From Clostridia bacterium (GTDB lineage Bacteria > Bacillota > Clostridia > Christensenellales > Aristaeellaceae), in NCBI GenBank assembly GCA_017465155.1, contig JAFTWV010000023.1:1-42532 (forward strand): a stretch of 42,532 nucleotides of DNA, read 5' to 3'. Within the stretch, counting starts at the first letter, position 1; each line of letters begins with the position of its first letter. The notes beneath the pieces are model-generated. The model saw only the letters and a list, made by a program, of their open reading frames with translations, searched no databases and was not told where the DNA came from. Of this stretch, positions 15,680 to 25,363 are shown one piece after another. A program made the position numbers and the translations under genes.

Positions 15680-16987
15680 ATGAAGAATGCCAAGACGAAA
15701 GCGATCGTCTCGCTGGCGGTGGTGCTGGCTGTAACCATCGCTGCGGGATGGCTGGGCCTGACAGGTATGCCCCTGCCGCCCAACGGCCTGTACAAGCTCC
15801 TGCCGTGGCTGCCCACCACCGATGCCGCCAACTGGCCTGAGGTGCTGCCGCTGGGCCTTGACCTGCGCGGCGGCGTGTATGTTGAGTATTCCGCAGAGAA
15901 GCCCGAGGGCGAGGCTGATTTCAACAGCCTGATCGAGGGTACCATGGCAGTCATCACCACCCGCCTGTCGGACAAGGGCTACTCAGAGAGTACCGTGCAG
16001 AAGCTGGGCGAGGATGGGATCCGCGTGGAGATCCCTGATGTGACTGATCCCAACGCAATTCTTGAGCTGATCGGCGAGCCGGCGCTGCTGGAGTTCAAGA
16101 CTCCTGACGGCGAGACCTTCATGACCGGCGATATGGTTGCCACGGCGGTTCCCGCTTACAACGAAATGGGCGAGGCGGTCATCAACTTCAAGCTGAACGC
16201 TGAGGGTACCGAGATCTTCAAGAATATGACCAGCGCTCATATCGGTCAGGCGCTGAGCATCTATCTGGACGGGGAGCTGCTGCTCAATCCCACCGTCAAT
16301 GAAACCATTCCTACGGGCGAGGGCCAGATTTCCGGCATGGGCACCATCGAGGACGCCCAGACCATCGCCAGCCAGATCCAGTCCGGTGCGCTGCCGCTGG
16401 TGCTGACCCAGCAGAAGGTCGATACCGTCTCCGCGACGCTGGGTGACGATGCGCTGTCCACCTCCGTGCTGGCGGCCTGCGTGGGCATTGTGCTGATCAT
16501 GGCGCTGCTCATTGTCCGCTACCGCATGAATGGCGTGCTGGCATCCTGGGCGCTGGTCATCTACATCATCACGCTTTTCTTTGCCATTGCGGTGATCCCC
16601 GGCATCCAGCTGACGCTGCCGGGCATCGCGGGCATCGTGCTGGGTATCGGCATGGCTGTTGACGCCAATGTCATCATTTTCGAGCGCTTCAATGAGGAAA
16701 TCCGCAGCGGCCGAAGCCTGAAGGCAGCCGTGCGCGTGGGCTTCCGCAACGCATGGTCCGCTATTCTGGATGCGAATGTCACCACCCTGATTGCTGCGGG
16801 TGTGCTGTTTGCTTATGGTACCGGTTCCATTCAGGGCTTTGGCATCACGCTGGGCCTGAGCGTGCTGGTGTCCATGTTCACTGCCGTGGCCGTGACCCGC
16901 TTCCTGATGAAGAATGTCGTTGCGATCAAGGATTGGAATGTGCGCGCCTTCACCTCCGGTGTGCAGACTGCGAAGGAGGGCAAGTAA
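15680..16987 (+). CDS. secD: Protein translocase subunit SecD
   Basis: SecD works with SecF as an RND-type membrane complex that uses the proton gradient to help pull secreted proteins through SecYEG. It is 435 residues. There is an N-terminal membrane segment (about 10-30), an extracytoplasmic domain that starts at LDLRGGVYVEYS (about residues 57-68), and five C-terminal membrane helices from about residue 258. GIAGIVLGIGMAVDANVIIFERFNEE is the conserved D-x-N segment in the fourth helix (quoted only in part below 20 residues: GIGMAVDANVIIFERFNEE). The secD stop and secF start are separated by one base. Confidence 0.95.
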   Translation: MKNAKTKAIVSLAVVLAVTIAAGWLGLTGMPLPPNGLYKLLPWLPTTDAANWPEVLPLGLDLRGGVYVEYSAEKPEGEADFNSLIEGTMAVITTRLSDKGYSESTVQKLGEDGIRVEIPDVTDPNAILELIGEPALLEFKTPDGETFMTGDMVATAVPAYNEMGEAVINFKLNAEGTEIFKNMTSAHIGQALSIYLDGELLLNPTVNETIPTGEGQISGMGTIEDAQTIASQIQSGALPLVLTQQKVDTVSATLGDDALSTSVLAACVGIVLIMALLIVRYRMNGVLASWALVIYIITLFFAIAVIPGIQLTLPGIAGIVLGIGMAVDANVIIFERFNEEIRSGRSLKAAVRVGFRNAWSAILDANVTTLIAAGVLFAYGTGSIQGFGITLGLSVLVSMFTAVAVTRFLMKNVVAIKDWNVRAFTSGVQTAKEGK

Positions 16988-16988
16988 G

Positions 16989-17870
16989 ATGACGATCAAG
17001 AACAATATGCCGACCTGTGTGATCGTATCCTGCGGCGTGATGCTGCTGGCGCTCTGCCTGACGCTGGTGGGTCTGGGTGTGAATCTGGGCATCGACTTTG
17101 CCGGCGGACTGTCCATGCAGTTTGATCTGGGCCAGACCGTGACGCAGGCCGACGTCTCTGCTGCGCTGGCCAACAGCGACTATAACGTGACCATTCAGGG
17201 CGCCCGCCGTACAGAAGCCCTCATCCGCATCAAGTCCGTGGATGAAAACAGCGTGCAAGGTATTCAGGCGGATGTGGAAGCCAAGCTGTTGGCTGCATAT
17301 CCCGCCTGTGCTGCAGTGGGCGATGTGAACTATGTCGGCCCCGTGGCCGGCGCAACGCTGATCAAGAATGCGATCATGGCCGTGCTGATTGCTGCGGCGC
17401 TGATGCTGGTGTATATTGCCGTCCGCTTCGATTTCAACTCTGGTCTGGCGGCGGTGATCGGATTGGTGCATGACGTGTTGATCATGCTGTCATTCATGGT
17501 TATCCTGCGCAATTTTGTGGAGATGAATTCTTCCTTTATCGCAGCGATGCTGACCATTGTGGGCTACTCAATCAATAATACCATCGTCATTTTTGACCGT
17601 ATCCGCGAGAATGTCCGCCGCATGTCGGGCAGCGCCCGCGAGGAGGTTGTCAACCGCTCTGTGAAGGAGTGTCTCGGCCGTACTGTCAACACCACCCTGA
17701 CCACCCTGATCACCATCGTGACTCTGTATATTCTGGGCGTGGATTCCATCAAGGAATTCGCGCTGCCCATCATCGTGGGCATCGTGTCCGGCGTGTACAG
17801 CGCGAATATGATCAACGGCTATGTCTGGGCGGCGCTGGAGGAGCACAAGCGTAAGCCGAAGAAGGCCTGA
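16989..17870 (+). CDS. secF: Protein translocase subunit SecF
   Basis: SecF is the partner of SecD in the Sec accessory complex. It is 293 residues from MTIKNNMPTC, which has AAGGAGG 9 bases upstream inside the end of secD. It has an N-terminal helix followed by GIDFAGGLSMQF, an extracytoplasmic loop (about 40-120), and five further helices including IVGYSINNTIVIFDRIREN (about 192-210). Separate secD and secF genes contrast with the fused SecDF of Bacillus. An intrinsic terminator follows 14 bases later. Confidence 0.95.
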   Translation: MTIKNNMPTCVIVSCGVMLLALCLTLVGLGVNLGIDFAGGLSMQFDLGQTVTQADVSAALANSDYNVTIQGARRTEALIRIKSVDENSVQGIQADVEAKLLAAYPACAAVGDVNYVGPVAGATLIKNAIMAVLIAAALMLVYIAVRFDFNSGLAAVIGLVHDVLIMLSFMVILRNFVEMNSSFIAAMLTIVGYSINNTIVIFDRIRENVRRMSGSAREEVVNRSVKECLGRTVNTTLTTLITIVTLYILGVDSIKEFALPIIVGIVSGVYSANMINGYVWAALEEHKRKPKKA

Positions 17871-17884
17871 TCCTCTACCCCGCA

Positions 17885-17919
17885 CGGGAGGAGCTCCATG
17901 GAGGGGCTTCTCCCGTTTT
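17885..17919 (+). terminator. Terminator after secF
   Basis: A stem starting CGGGAGGAGC and closing with GCTTCTCCCG is followed by TTTT. It lies 14 bases after the secF stop. Confidence 0.75.
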
Positions 17920-17925
17920 GCCTGT

Positions 17926-17966
17926 TGGGGAGGCAAAGCGGCATATCGCGCGGTTTTGCCTCCCCA
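17926..17966. repeat. Long hairpin between secF and recJ
   Basis: Perfect 12-bp inverted repeat (TGGGGAGGCAAA and TTTGCCTCCCCA) around a 17-base loop that itself contains GCGG/CGCG. It lies in the recJ leader, 37 bases before its start codon. It has no T-run on either strand and its function is unknown. It might control recJ translation or mRNA stability. Confidence 0.6.
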
Positions 17967-18003
17967 GCATGTGCATATCAATGGATATGGAGTGAAACAA
18001 GAG

Positions 18004-20325
18004 ATGCTGCATTTCATCAAACGAGGCCCGGAAAATGTCCAGCAGATCGGCGAATTGCCCTTGTGGCTGTCCAGTCTGCTGCGCAGCCGGGGTGTGGATA
18101 CGCCTGAGAAGGCAGAGCGTTTCCTGCATCCGGACGTGAGCCACCTCCATGACCCGTACCTGATGCAGGGCATGGACAAGGCAGTGCGAATCATCCGCGA
18201 GGCGGTCAGTGCAGGCACGCAGATCGTCGTATACGGCGACTATGACGTGGATGGCGTATGCGCTACCTCCATCATGCTGGAGACGCTCCGGGACATGGGT
18301 GCACAGCCGGACTTCCGCATTCCGTCCCGTCACGGCGAGGGCTATGGCCTCAACTGCGATGCAGTTCGACAGATGGCGCAGACGCACAGACTCCTCATCA
18401 CCGTGGACTGCGGCGTGACGAACCACGAGGAGGTCAAGCTTGCCCAGATGCTGGGCATGACAGTGATCGTCACTGATCACCACCAGCTGGCCGATACGCC
18501 CAGTCCTGCCGATGTGGTGCTCAATCCGCTGATGGGGGAGTACCCCTTCCGGCGTCTGTGCGGCGCTGGCGTGGCGCTGAAGCTGACGCAGGCGCTGCTG
18601 GGTACGGACGCGGTGATGCAGCGCATCGATCTTGCTGCTCTTGCAACGGTGGCGGATATCGTGCCGCTGATAGACGAGAACCGTGTGATCGTCCGGGAGG
18701 GCTTGCAGCTGATGGCAGACAGCCGCCGTCCGGGTATCCGGGCCCTGATGCAGGTCAGCGGCGTGAATCCGCCGGTTAATGCCGGACATGTGGGCTTTCG
18801 TCTGGCGCCGCGGCTGAATGCAGGGGGGCGTCTGGAGGATGCGTCGCAGGGTGTGACCCTTCTGACTGCCGAGGATCCGCAGGTCGCGGATGCTATTGCC
18901 ATGCATCTAGAGCAAAACAACCAGCAGCGGCAGGCCATCGAGCAGGAGATCACCCAGCAGGCGATCGAAATGATTGAGTCCAGCGTCGATTTCTACAAGG
19001 ATCGGGTCATCATTGTCATGGGCGAGGGATGGAATCACGGCGTGATCGGCCTTGCAGCAGGGCGTATCTGCGAGCGCTACCATTTTCCGACCATCGTCCT
19101 GACGCAGACGGATGGCGTGGCGGTAGGCTCCTGTCGCTCCATCCCCGGCGTGAATATCCACGGGATGCTCACAATCTGCAAGGATCTGTTCATGCGCTTT
19201 GGCGGTCATGAGCAGGCGGCAGGCCTGACGATGCAGGCCGGGCTTGTGCCGGAGCTGCGCCGCAGGCTGAACCTTGCCATCAGCGAGAACTGCGATCTGC
19301 GCTGCTATATCCCTGCAAAGGAATATGATCTGGCTGTCCGGCTGCAGGAGGTCGATCTGGATATGATCGACCGGCTTGCGGCTATCCAGCCCACGGGCTA
19401 CGGCAACCCCAACCCTGTTTTTCTGACCCGTGACGCGCACCTGCAGCAGGCGATACGGGTGGGCAAGACACGCACGCACCTGAAGCTGTCGCTGCTGGAC
19501 GGCTCGGCCATCCGTGACGGTATCGCCTTTGGCAAGGGCGACATGGCGGACGAGGGGCTGGAGCGCGTGGACGTGCTGTTCACGCCGGAACGCAATGAAT
19601 TCCGCGGCCGCGTAACGCCACAGCTGATGGTGGAAGCCATCACTGCAGCGCAGGGCGCGGTGACATTGCCGGATGCAGATGCGCTTTTCCGCGGGCTTTT
19701 GCAGGAGATTTGCACCCTTGCGGCGAATGATAATAAGATTCCAGCCGAAGTGATGGCGCTGACGATTCCAGGCTTGCGAAAGCTGATGCAGACGGGCCGA
19801 GGCGTGCTGATGATCGGTCACGAGCGGGAATGTGCCGCCCGTGTGCTGCTGGAATGTCCGGCGGATACGGCGGTGGGCGCAGTGAAGGATGTGCGCGCCT
19901 TTAACACCCTGCTGACAGCTCCGCAGCTGGACATGCTGGCGGATGTATGGACGGATATCGTCCTGCTGGACGGCGATCTGCTGCCCGGGGAAGCCGCTGC
20001 CATTGCAGCGCAATGTCCCCGCGCAAGGCTGCATGCCCTGAAGGCAAACCCGGCCATGAAGGCGTTGCTTGCGCGAATCACCATGGACGACGAGACCTTG
20101 CGCACGCTCTATAAGCGGGTGCGGATGGGCGGCTCGATGGCGCCCAGCCAGCTGGGCACTGATACTGGCTTGACCACCGCGCAGGTGCTCACCGGCCTGA
20201 TGGCCTTCCATCAGGTGCATCTGGTTGACATGTCTCTCGATCCCTTTGCAATCCGCCTGCTGCCGCCTGTCAAATGCCGCATGGACGACAGCGCGGTGGT
20301 ACGATTCCTGCGCAATCTCAAATGA
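18004..20325 (+). CDS. recJ: Single-stranded-DNA-specific exonuclease RecJ
   Basis: This 5'-3' single-strand exonuclease acts in recombination and repair. From ATG 18004 it is 773 residues, similar to the long RecJ of Bacillus. DHH motifs are seen as VVYGDYDVDGVCATS (about 75-89), LLITVDCGVTNHEE (about 132-145) and IVTDHHQLADTP (about 157-168). The DHHA1 part has MGEGWNHGVIGLAAGR and SCRSIPGVN, then FGGHEQAAGLTM. After about residue 570 comes the extra C-terminal domain known from Bacillota. The start is uncertain because GTG 17992 (four codons earlier) is also possible. No phosphoribosyltransferase gene (apt) lies between recJ and rel, as is often seen in Clostridia. Confidence 0.94.
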   Translation: MLHFIKRGPENVQQIGELPLWLSSLLRSRGVDTPEKAERFLHPDVSHLHDPYLMQGMDKAVRIIREAVSAGTQIVVYGDYDVDGVCATSIMLETLRDMGAQPDFRIPSRHGEGYGLNCDAVRQMAQTHRLLITVDCGVTNHEEVKLAQMLGMTVIVTDHHQLADTPSPADVVLNPLMGEYPFRRLCGAGVALKLTQALLGTDAVMQRIDLAALATVADIVPLIDENRVIVREGLQLMADSRRPGIRALMQVSGVNPPVNAGHVGFRLAPRLNAGGRLEDASQGVTLLTAEDPQVADAIAMHLEQNNQQRQAIEQEITQQAIEMIESSVDFYKDRVIIVMGEGWNHGVIGLAAGRICERYHFPTIVLTQTDGVAVGSCRSIPGVNIHGMLTICKDLFMRFGGHEQAAGLTMQAGLVPELRRRLNLAISENCDLRCYIPAKEYDLAVRLQEVDLDMIDRLAAIQPTGYGNPNPVFLTRDAHLQQAIRVGKTRTHLKLSLLDGSAIRDGIAFGKGDMADEGLERVDVLFTPERNEFRGRVTPQLMVEAITAAQGAVTLPDADALFRGLLQEICTLAANDNKIPAEVMALTIPGLRKLMQTGRGVLMIGHERECAARVLLECPADTAVGAVKDVRAFNTLLTAPQLDMLADVWTDIVLLDGDLLPGEAAAIAAQCPRARLHALKANPAMKALLARITMDDETLRTLYKRVRMGGSMAPSQLGTDTGLTTAQVLTGLMAFHQVHLVDMSLDPFAIRLLPPVKCRMDDSAVVRFLRNLK

Positions 20326-20356
20326 TAAATTCCAATACCCACATGGGGGTGCTCAG

Positions 20357-22561
20357 ATGACTTATACTGTCTACGAAGCGATGCCGCTGAACCAGATGCT
20401 GGCGCGCGTGCAGAAGTACAATCCCGGCGGCGGCGCGGAGCTGGTGAAGAAGGCGTATCTCTTTGCCGAGGATGCTCACAAGGATCAGAAGCGCAAGAGC
20501 GGCGAGCCCTATTTTATTCATCCCTGCTTCGTGGCGAGCATCCTGACGGAGCTGATGATCGACCCTCCGACGATTGCGGCAGGCCTTCTGCACGACACGG
20601 TGGAGGACTGTGAGCATATTACGCTGGACACCATCCGCAAGGAATTCGGCGATGAGGTGGCATGGCTGGTCGATGGCGTGACAAAGCTGAACAAGCTTGA
20701 CTTTGCCGATAAAGAGGAGGCACAGGCCGAGTCCCTGCGCAAGATGATCCTGGCCATGTCCAAGGATATCCGCGTGGTGCTCATCAAGCTGGCGGACCGC
20801 CTGCACAACATGCGCACCATGAAGTTCCAGAAGCCGGAGCGTCAGGTAGCCATCGCCCGTGAGACGCTGGATATCTATGCCCCGCTGGCGCACCGTCTGG
20901 GCGTTTACGCACTCAAGCAGGAGCTGGAGGATCTGTCTCTGCGCTATATCGACCCGGCCGGATATCAGAATCTGGTGCAGAAGGTAGGCCAGAAGCGCTC
21001 TGAACGGCAGGAGAACATCCGCATGGTCATCGCGGAGCTGTCCGAGAAGCTTGACGAGCAGCACATCCACTATGACATTGACGGTCGCCCGAAACATTTT
21101 TACAGCATTTACCGTAAGATGGTGCTGCAGAACAAGCCCTTTGACCAGATTTATGATCTGATTGCCATCCGCGTGCTGGTGGATTCCGTGCCGGACTGCT
21201 ATGCCGTGCTGGGCATTGTCCATACGCTGTGGAACCAGATGCCGGGCCGTTTCAAGGACTATATCTCCGTTCCCAAGGCGAATATGTATCAATCCCTGCA
21301 TACGACGGTGGTCGGTGGCAGAAAGATGCCCTTCCCCTTTGAGGTGCAGATTCGCACGTGGGAGATGCACCGCATCGCGGAATATGGCATCGCAGCCCAC
21401 TGGCGCTACAAGGAGGGCGGAGCTGGCGGCTCCAGCCTGGACAGCAAGCTGTACTGGGTACGCCAGATTCTTGACTGGCAGAACGAGACCCGTGACTCCA
21501 AGGAGTTTGTCGATACCCTCAAAACCGACCTCTTCTCCGAGGAGGTATTCCTCTTCACCCCCAAGGGCGACGTCATTTCCATGCCCAAGGGTGCGACGCC
21601 GCTGGATTTTGCATACCGCATTCATTCGGCAGTGGGCAACAAGTGCGTCGGCAGTAAGATCAACGGTAAGATCATGCCGCTGGATACCGCCCTTGAAACG
21701 GGTGACCGCGTGGAGATTATTACCAGTGCCAACAGCAAGGGCCCGTCGACGGACTGGCTGCGCATCTGCAAGACTCCGCAGGCCAAGGCGAAGATCCGCG
21801 CCTTCCTGAAGAAGGAATTCAAGGTCGAGAACATTGAGCTGGGCCGCTCCATGGTGGAAAAGGAGTGCCGTCGCCGCGGCATGTCCCCGTCGGAGCTGAT
21901 CAAGCCGGAATTCTACGATTCCATCATGCGTAAGTACGGCTTCACATCGGTGGATGACATTTTTGCATCCGTCGGCTATGGCGGACTGGCGGCAGTGTAT
22001 GTCGTGTCCCGTCTGGTGGAGGAGCAGCGTGCCGCCACGGCTGCCGCGGCGCCCAAGATTGAGGATCTCCTGCAGCAGGAGCCTGAAGCACCCCGCCGTA
22101 CGGCCCGCAAGGTCAACCACGGCATCATCATGCCCGGCAATGAGGATATGGATATTCCTGTCCGCTTCGGCAAGTGCTGCAGTCCCGTGCCGGGTGACGA
22201 TATCATCGGTTATATTACCCGCGGCCGTGGTGTGACCATCCACAAGGCAGACTGTGCCAATGCCATCTCCGGCGAGCAGGAGCGCCGCATCGACGTAGAC
22301 TGGGCCCATGACAACGCTGGTACCAGCTTCTGTGCGTCGGTGAAGATCGTCACTTATGACAAGGCAAACCTGCTGGTGGAGATTGCCACCATCATTGGTG
22401 AAATGAACATCCCGATCAAGACTGTTTCAGCCACGCTGGACGAAAAGAACCGTATTGCGACCTTCCGCTTTGTTGTGGAGATCCGTTCCCGTGAACAGAT
22501 GGACAAGCTGGTCAAGCAGCTGATGCGGAAGTCTGACGTGATTGATGTGTTCCGCGCGTGA
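20357..22561 (+). CDS. rel: Bifunctional (p)ppGpp synthetase/hydrolase
   Basis: This Rel/SpoT-type enzyme makes and breaks the stringent-response alarmone. It is 734 residues from MTYTVYEAMP. The hydrolase domain has LLHDTVED at about 78-85 with HD metal ligands, and LADRLHNMRT. The synthetase domain shows GRPKHFYSIYRKM (about 240) and YDLIAIRVLV. A TGS domain starts at FTPKGDVISMPKGATPLDFA and the C-terminal ACT domain at about 660. Both catalytic halves look complete, so it is likely the main bifunctional Rel. It is 31 bases after recJ, and the recJ-rel-dtd order is typical of Bacillota. Confidence 0.95.
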   Translation: MTYTVYEAMPLNQMLARVQKYNPGGGAELVKKAYLFAEDAHKDQKRKSGEPYFIHPCFVASILTELMIDPPTIAAGLLHDTVEDCEHITLDTIRKEFGDEVAWLVDGVTKLNKLDFADKEEAQAESLRKMILAMSKDIRVVLIKLADRLHNMRTMKFQKPERQVAIARETLDIYAPLAHRLGVYALKQELEDLSLRYIDPAGYQNLVQKVGQKRSERQENIRMVIAELSEKLDEQHIHYDIDGRPKHFYSIYRKMVLQNKPFDQIYDLIAIRVLVDSVPDCYAVLGIVHTLWNQMPGRFKDYISVPKANMYQSLHTTVVGGRKMPFPFEVQIRTWEMHRIAEYGIAAHWRYKEGGAGGSSLDSKLYWVRQILDWQNETRDSKEFVDTLKTDLFSEEVFLFTPKGDVISMPKGATPLDFAYRIHSAVGNKCVGSKINGKIMPLDTALETGDRVEIITSANSKGPSTDWLRICKTPQAKAKIRAFLKKEFKVENIELGRSMVEKECRRRGMSPSELIKPEFYDSIMRKYGFTSVDDIFASVGYGGLAAVYVVSRLVEEQRAATAAAAPKIEDLLQQEPEAPRRTARKVNHGIIMPGNEDMDIPVRFGKCCSPVPGDDIIGYITRGRGVTIHKADCANAISGEQERRIDVDWAHDNAGTSFCASVKIVTYDKANLLVEIATIIGEMNIPIKTVSATLDEKNRIATFRFVVEIRSREQMDKLVKQLMRKSDVIDVFRA

Positions 22562-22567
22562 CATGAT

Positions 22568-22596
22568 GGCTCTCCCGGATGCGGAGAGCCTTTCTT
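22568..22596 (+). terminator. Terminator after rel
   Basis: An 8-bp perfect stem GGCTCTCC/GGAGAGCC with a 7-base loop, then TTTCTT. It lies 6 bases after the rel stop and 32 bases before dtd, so it may only partly reduce read-through. Confidence 0.7.
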
Positions 22597-22628
22597 AAGG
22601 AGAGCGTTTCTGAAAAGGAGTGAAGCAT

Positions 22629-23078
22629 ATGCGCTGTGTGATCCAGCGGGTAACGTCGGCTTCTGTCGCCATCGACGGGCAGACCGTCGGCAAGTGCGGA
22701 AAGGGCTACATGATTCTCATCGGCGTGTCTGTTGACGATACAGAAAAGGATCTTGAATATATGGCGTCGAAGATCCCGACCCTGCGCATCTTCGAGGACG
22801 AGAACGGCAAGATGAACAGGTCTATCCTCGATGTAGGCGGCGAAATCCTTGCCATCAGCCAGTTCACCCTTTATGGTGACGCGCGCTCTCAGCGCCGTCC
22901 CGGCTTCACCGCCGCTGCCCGCCCGGACAAGGCCATTCCGCTCTATGAGGGACTGGTGAAGGCATGGCGCGATCAGGGAATTCATGTGGAAACGGGCGTT
23001 TTTGGCGCGGACATGCAGGTTTGGCTGGTCAACGACGGTCCGGTTACCATGCTGATGGATTCGACAAAGCTGTTCTGA
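22629..23078 (+). CDS. dtd: D-aminoacyl-tRNA deacylase
   Basis: It removes D-amino acids (and glycine from tRNA-Ala) that were wrongly attached to tRNA. It is 149 residues, the normal length. It begins [17 protein letters not shown] and has the two active-site motifs [10 protein letters not shown] (about 78-87) and [11 protein letters not shown] (about 136-146). The ATG at 22629 has AAGGAG 8 bases upstream, and the earlier in-frame GTG at 22620 overlaps that site. It is 9 bases before the next gene. Confidence 0.95.
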   Translation: MRCVIQRVTSASVAIDGQTVGKCGKGYMILIGVSVDDTEKDLEYMASKIPTLRIFEDENGKMNRSILDVGGEILAISQFTLYGDARSQRRPGFTAAARPDKAIPLYEGLVKAWRDQGIHVETGVFGADMQVWLVNDGPVTMLMDSTKLF

Positions 23079-23087
23079 GGTGATACG

Positions 23088-23648
23088 ATGCTGAACATGA
23101 AAACACTGACCGTCGGTGACCTCGGCACCTGCTGCTATATCGTGTGGGACAACGAATCAGATGGCTGTGTGGTCATCGATCCCGGCTGCGAGCCGGAGCG
23201 CATCCGGGCGGCCTGCGGAGGCCGGCGCATCGCGGCGATCCTCCTGACCCACGGGCATTTCGACCACATTGGCGGCGTGACGGAGCTGGCGAAGGATGGC
23301 GCGGAAATCGTCATACACCGGCTTGACGCGCCCATGCTGACGGACACGGCCCTTAATGCCTCGTGGCTGGTGGGGGATTATGTCACCGCTCCGCAGGCGA
23401 CGCATCTGGTCAAGGAGGGCGACGTGATCACCTTTGCTGGTGTGAACTTCACCGTGCTGCATACCCCCGGGCATACGCCGGGGTGTGTCTGCTACCAGAC
23501 GGGCGAGTGGCTTTTTACCGGGGATACGCTGTTTCATTACGGCTATGGCCGCACAGACCTTCCCGGAGGCAGCATGTCGCAGCTGGCAGCATCCCTGCGT
23601 CGTCTGCAGCCCCTTGCGCAGCAGTATGATATATTCCCCGGACACTGA
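23088..23648 (+). CDS. Metallo-beta-lactamase-fold hydrolase (glyoxalase II-like), short C-terminus
   Basis: This is a 186-residue MBL-fold hydrolase of the YqgX/GloB-like group, often found between dtd and hemZ. It carries the full zinc ligand set: LLTHGHFDHIGG (about 52-63), LHTPGHTPGCV (about 124-134), GDTLFHYGYGRTD (about 144-156) and a final PGH. The stop codon follows directly after this last His. Relatives usually continue about 20 residues more. I see no clean continuation in another frame that would explain the loss, so it may be a natural short form. Substrate unknown. Related proteins hydrolyse thioesters such as S-lactoylglutathione or other acyl thiols. Confidence 0.85.
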   Translation: MLNMKTLTVGDLGTCCYIVWDNESDGCVVIDPGCEPERIRAACGGRRIAAILLTHGHFDHIGGVTELAKDGAEIVIHRLDAPMLTDTALNASWLVGDYVTAPQATHLVKEGDVITFAGVNFTVLHTPGHTPGCVCYQTGEWLFTGDTLFHYGYGRTDLPGGSMSQLAASLRRLQPLAQQYDIFPGH

Positions 23649-23689
23649 GATCCCCCCACTGATCAACGCTTTCCATCGAGGATACAAGC

Positions 23690-25138
23690 ATGGATATGAT
23701 GCAATATCTTGATACCATCCAGCCTGAATTGATGAACATCACCCGTTTGTTTGGTTTGCCGGACAGCGACTGGGATACGCCAAAGTGGCGCTTTACCGCC
23801 GCTGCTGAAGAGGGAAGCTTCCGCTGCCAGTTTACCGACGGCGAGCATTCGGCGGAGAATGCCGTTCTGATTCCGCCGGAGGAAGCGGATGCACGGCTTC
23901 AGGAGCTGCACCGCAAGCGTGCTGCACGCCGCCTTGTCCGGCAGACGCTGTATGACCTCTGCCGCAAGGCGACGGGCATTCATCCGCCGTGGGGGAGCCT
24001 GACCGGTATCCGTCCGACCCACCTGATGTACGAGGCCATCGGCAGCGGCTGCACGGAGGCGGAAAATGCAAAGCGCTATGTCATCGATCATTTTGACGTG
24101 ACGCCCGAAAAGGCAGAGCTTCTCTGGGAGATCGCGCAGGTGCAGGGCCAGCTGCCTCCGCCGGAGGATCGCTGGATGGATGTGTACATCGGCATCCCGT
24201 TCTGCACGACGCGGTGCACATATTGCTCCTTCTCCTCGGGAGAGCTGGGCAAGGGAGTGCTGGTGGAGCCCTATCTTGATGCGCTGTTCCGGGAGATGGA
24301 CGAGGCGAGCCGGATCATTGCCGATACGGGCCGGACGCTGCGTGCGGTCTACGTCGGCGGCGGTACGCCTACGAGCCTGAATGAAGACCAGCTCTCCCGG
24401 ATGCTGGACCGGATGATGCTGCGTTTCCCCGGTGCGATGGAATACACCGTCGAAGCCGGCCGACCGGATACGATCACTCCTGGCAAGCTGGCAGCCATCA
24501 AAGCCGTCGGCGTGGGGCGCATCAGTATCAATCCGCAGACGATGAACGACCGCACATTGCGTGTCATCGGCCGTGCCCACACGGCTGCACAGGTGGAGGA
24601 AGCCTATGCAATGGCCCGAGCGGCAGACATGCACCACATCAACATGGATGTGATTGCGGGATTACCCGGCGAAAATGCAGATGACTTTGCCGTGACAATG
24701 GACGCTGCGCTGCGCTTCCGCCCGGAGAGCCTGACCGTGCATACGCTGGCGATCAAACGCAGCAGCCGCCTGCATCTGGAGCAGGCTCCCCTGCCGGACG
24801 GCGAGACGGCCTCCCGAATGGTGCAGATGGGCCTTGAAACGGCCCGGACCCTGGGCATGCAGCCCTATTACCTCTACCGGCAGAAGTATATGGCCGGGAA
24901 TCAGGAGAATGTCGGCTATGCCCTTCCCGGACATGCATGCCAGTACAACGTGGACATCATGGAGGAAACGACGCATATTCTGGCGCTGGGAGCGGGCGGT
25001 ATCAGCAAACGTGTTTACGAGGATGAGGGCCATATTGGCCGCGCGCCGAACGTGGCTAACATCGAGCACTATATCAGCCGCGTGGACGAAATGATCCAGC
25101 GCAAGCGTGATCTGTTCATGCCCGAAGCCGGTGTGTGA
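23690..25138 (+). CDS. hemZ: Coproporphyrinogen III oxidase-like radical SAM protein (HemZ-type)
   Basis: This is a 482-residue radical SAM enzyme of the HemN/HemZ family. The cluster motif is FCTTRCTYCSF with Cys172, Cys176 and Cys179. It is followed by YVGGGTPTSL (SAM site, about 225-234) and GRISINPQTMNDRTL. An N-terminal extension of about 160 residues with GSLTGIRPTHLMYEA is typical of the clostridial HemZ group. True HemN oxidises coproporphyrinogen III anaerobically. HemZ-group proteins have uncertain activity and some relatives handle heme, so the exact reaction is inferred. The gene starts 41 bases after the MBL hydrolase and no other heme gene is nearby. Confidence 0.88.
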   Translation: MDMMQYLDTIQPELMNITRLFGLPDSDWDTPKWRFTAAAEEGSFRCQFTDGEHSAENAVLIPPEEADARLQELHRKRAARRLVRQTLYDLCRKATGIHPPWGSLTGIRPTHLMYEAIGSGCTEAENAKRYVIDHFDVTPEKAELLWEIAQVQGQLPPPEDRWMDVYIGIPFCTTRCTYCSFSSGELGKGVLVEPYLDALFREMDEASRIIADTGRTLRAVYVGGGTPTSLNEDQLSRMLDRMMLRFPGAMEYTVEAGRPDTITPGKLAAIKAVGVGRISINPQTMNDRTLRVIGRAHTAAQVEEAYAMARAADMHHINMDVIAGLPGENADDFAVTMDAALRFRPESLTVHTLAIKRSSRLHLEQAPLPDGETASRMVQMGLETARTLGMQPYYLYRQKYMAGNQENVGYALPGHACQYNVDIMEETTHILALGAGGISKRVYEDEGHIGRAPNVANIEHYISRVDEMIQRKRDLFMPEAGV

Positions 25139-25232
25139 AGGAAAAAATAGCCTCCTGGCAAGTGCAGTTGCACAGGAAAGCATGAAAAGGGCCGCTTATT
25201 TTGCCTGAAAACCGCGAAAATCACCGGAAAAC

Positions 25233-25261
25233 TTGCAATTCTACCGGTTTGCTGGTACAAT
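25233..25261 (+). promoter_or_regulatory. Promoter of the cyclophilin gene
   Basis: TTGCAA (25233-25238), a 17-base spacer and TACAAT (25256-25261) with TGG directly before it, an extended -10. It is about 100 bases upstream of the start codon. Confidence 0.82.
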
Positions 25262-25363
25262 AGGGAATGTGCAGTTACGAGCACGACAGGAATGGGCATG
25301 GCAGCATGCCGCCGACGATGGGAAGACAGTACCATCGGCTGAAATTTGAAAGGAGTGTCATTC

